The notes under the pieces are model-generated. The model did not search any database, was not told the DNA's origin, and was given only the letters and a program-made list of their open reading frames with translations. A DNA stretch of 7,180 nucleotides from DASUAS01 sp036502765 (GTDB lineage: Bacteria > Actinomycetota > Acidimicrobiia > IMCC26256 > DASPTH01): the NCBI GenBank assembly GCA_036502765.1, contig DASXXX010000266.1, positions 1-7,180 on the forward strand, in the 5' to 3' direction. Shown here piece by piece: positions 6,190 through 7,180 of the stretch. Numbering within the stretch: position 1 is the stretch's first letter; each line of letters begins with the position of its first letter. The translations under genes and the position numbers were made by a program.

Positions 6190-7007
6190 GTCCGGTGCCC
6201 GAGGTGGGGACGGGCTACCGCGGAGTGGTGGTGTGTGCCGCGCTCGCGCTGGTGGCGGTACTGATCGGAGTGACTGCGGTGATCGCCGACGAGTCGGTGC
6301 TCGGGCTCGCCGCCGCCGTGGTCGGCGTCGCCGCCGCGGGCGTCGGCGCGTTGATCGACGTGCGCCGGAGCCGGGCCGAGGACTCGTTGTGGGAAGCCCG
6401 GGCCCAGGCCCGACGCCTGCGCCGGCAGCTCGACTCCCTGCAGGCCGCGGTCACCGAGGAGCAGAACCTCGCTGCCCACCGCGCCGACGGGCCCGGCGAC
6501 CTGCCGGCGGGCACCGACACCGACGAGTGGGAGATCGATCCGGTCTCGGGGCTGCTCCGCCAGCGACATCTCCCGGTGCTGCTCCAGCAGGTCGTCGCTG
6601 CGGCTCGACGCAAGGTGCAGCCGGTGTCGGTCGTGTTCTGGGAGCTCGACGGTCTCACCGGCGCCGACCGCACCGCGAGCGAGCAAGCCCTCACCGCGCT
6701 CGGCGCGGTCGCGTGGCGCACGCTGCGCGAGAGCGACGCGGTGTTCCGTCTCGGCGACGTCGTCGCGGTGGCCGTGCTCGTCGACACCGCCGAGCCGGGC
6801 GCGCGCATGGTTGCCGAGCGCGTGCGCGAGGCGTTGCGCTCCAGTCCCGTGGGCGACGCGCTCACGGTGTCAGCCGGGATCGCGTGCTACCCCACGCACG
6901 CGCTCGACGCGGCCGAGCTCGTCGCCCGCGCCGGACGCGCGCTCGAGCTGGCGCGGAGCGAGGGCCACGAGCGCGACCACGTCGCGATCGCCGAGCAGCC
7001 TGCCTGA
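6186..7007 (+). CDS. Membrane-anchored degenerate GGDEF-domain protein
   Basis: A 273-residue protein with two predicted membrane segments (about 13-33 and 38-58), an Arg-rich helical stretch that may form a coiled coil (59-98), a flexible Gly/Pro/Asp segment, and a GGDEF-type domain (about 113-270). The domain is supported by DPVSGLLRQRHL (118-129, like DxLTGLxNRxxL), FWELDG (151-156), RESDAVFRLG (181-190), TVSAGIACYP (227-236) and the final ADxALxxAKxxG-like helix (248-260). The GGDEF signature itself reads GDVVA (190-194), lacking the acidic metal-binding and catalytic residues, so cyclase activity is not expected. RxxD (R181-D184) stands at the usual I-site distance and might still bind c-di-GMP. 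The ATG overlaps the ecm stop (ATGA) and has no ribosome binding site, which implies translational coupling. Its function is unknown. Confidence 0.8.
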   Translation: MSPVPEVGTGYRGVVVCAALALVAVLIGVTAVIADESVLGLAAAVVGVAAAGVGALIDVRRSRAEDSLWEARAQARRLRRQLDSLQAAVTEEQNLAAHRADGPGDLPAGTDTDEWEIDPVSGLLRQRHLPVLLQQVVAAARRKVQPVSVVFWELDGLTGADRTASEQALTALGAVAWRTLRESDAVFRLGDVVAVAVLVDTAEPGARMVAERVREALRSSPVGDALTVSAGIACYPTHALDAAELVARAGRALELARSEGHERDHVAIAEQPA

Positions 7008-7011
7008 CTCT

Positions 7012-7180
7012 TCAGCGGTGGTAGAGGGCGGCGATCTCACGCGCGTACTTCTGCGCGATGCCGCGTCGCTTGAGCTTCATCGTGGGCGTGAGCTCTTCGG
7101 TGTCGGGGAGCCACTCGTCGGGCAGCACCGTGTACTCGCGGATCGCCTCGGTGTGCGAGAAGCGCTCGTTGGCGACGGCG
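7012..7180 (-). CDS. Long-chain fatty-acid-CoA ligase, C-terminus (partial)
   Basis: The last 55 residues of an AMP-forming acyl-CoA synthetase (FadD type), which activates fatty acids to acyl-CoA. The visible part has the family's C-terminal pattern: an N-x-x-F-S-x-x-E-x-I element (ANERFSHTEAIREY), V-L-P-D-x-W, then ELTPTMKLKRR, and finally a YAREIAALY helix before the stop. The lysine in TPTMK corresponds to the C-terminal lysine region (A10 motif) of the ANL superfamily. Most of the gene lies beyond the right edge. It is convergent with the GGDEF-like gene with only four bases between the stop codons. The nearby acyl-CoA enzymes fit a lipid-metabolism locus, but the chain-length preference cannot be read from this fragment. 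Confidence 0.88.
   Translation of the reverse strand, partial: AVANERFSHTEAIREYTVLPDEWLPDTEELTPTMKLKRRGIAQKYAREIAALYHR

Noticed and set aside
7004..7015. CTGA-CTCT-TCAG hairpin between the GGDEF-like gene and the acyl-CoA synthetase as a terminator
   Set aside because: The stem is only 4 bp, and most of it follows automatically from two convergent TGA stop codons.

Overview
The window is GC-rich and densely packed with single-copy housekeeping genes. It most likely comes from the chromosome of a high-GC actinobacterium, and I infer the Acidimicrobiia. The reasons are an actinobacterial-type aspartokinase, a membrane-anchored cyclophilin with a very basic N-terminus, a DtxR/IdeR-type iron box, a single-chain ethylmalonyl-CoA mutase, and start codons placed at predicted transcription starts (leaderless genes). 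There is no sign of phage, insertion sequence, CRISPR or RNA genes.

Layout. (1) 1-762, minus strand: N-terminal 254 residues of aspartokinase, cut by the window edge just after the likely internal start of its beta subunit. (2) 832-1647, plus: an anchored cyclophilin-type prolyl isomerase, diverging from aspartokinase across a 69-bp promoter gap. (3) 1777-2483, plus: an iron-storage pair, Bfd ferredoxin followed by bacterioferritin. The bfd promoter is overlapped by an iron box, while bfr appears to have its own promoter. (4) 2491-3189, minus: a peptidase S51/cyanophycinase-like protein convergent with bfr; the canonical nucleophile position holds Gly. (5) 3319-7007, plus: a probable operon of 3-hydroxybutyryl-CoA dehydrogenase, ethylmalonyl-CoA mutase and, overlapping it by 4 bp, a membrane-anchored degenerate GGDEF protein. 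(6) 7012-7180, minus: the C-terminus of a long-chain acyl-CoA synthetase.

How the genes work together. Bfr stores iron and Bfd reduces it for release. An iron repressor acting on bfd but not on bfr would let cells store iron when it is plentiful and mobilise it when scarce. The hbd-ecm pair points to the ethylmalonyl-CoA pathway or the related C4/C5 acyl-CoA metabolism, and the neighbouring acyl-CoA synthetase fits a fatty-acid/acyl-CoA locus. The most unusual elements are the catalytically degenerate GGDEF protein that keeps an RxxD I-site and is translationally coupled to ecm, the non-canonical ferroxidase ligand in Bfr, the missing S51 nucleophile, and several compact regulatory motifs. 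I did not see an entirely new multi-gene system here.
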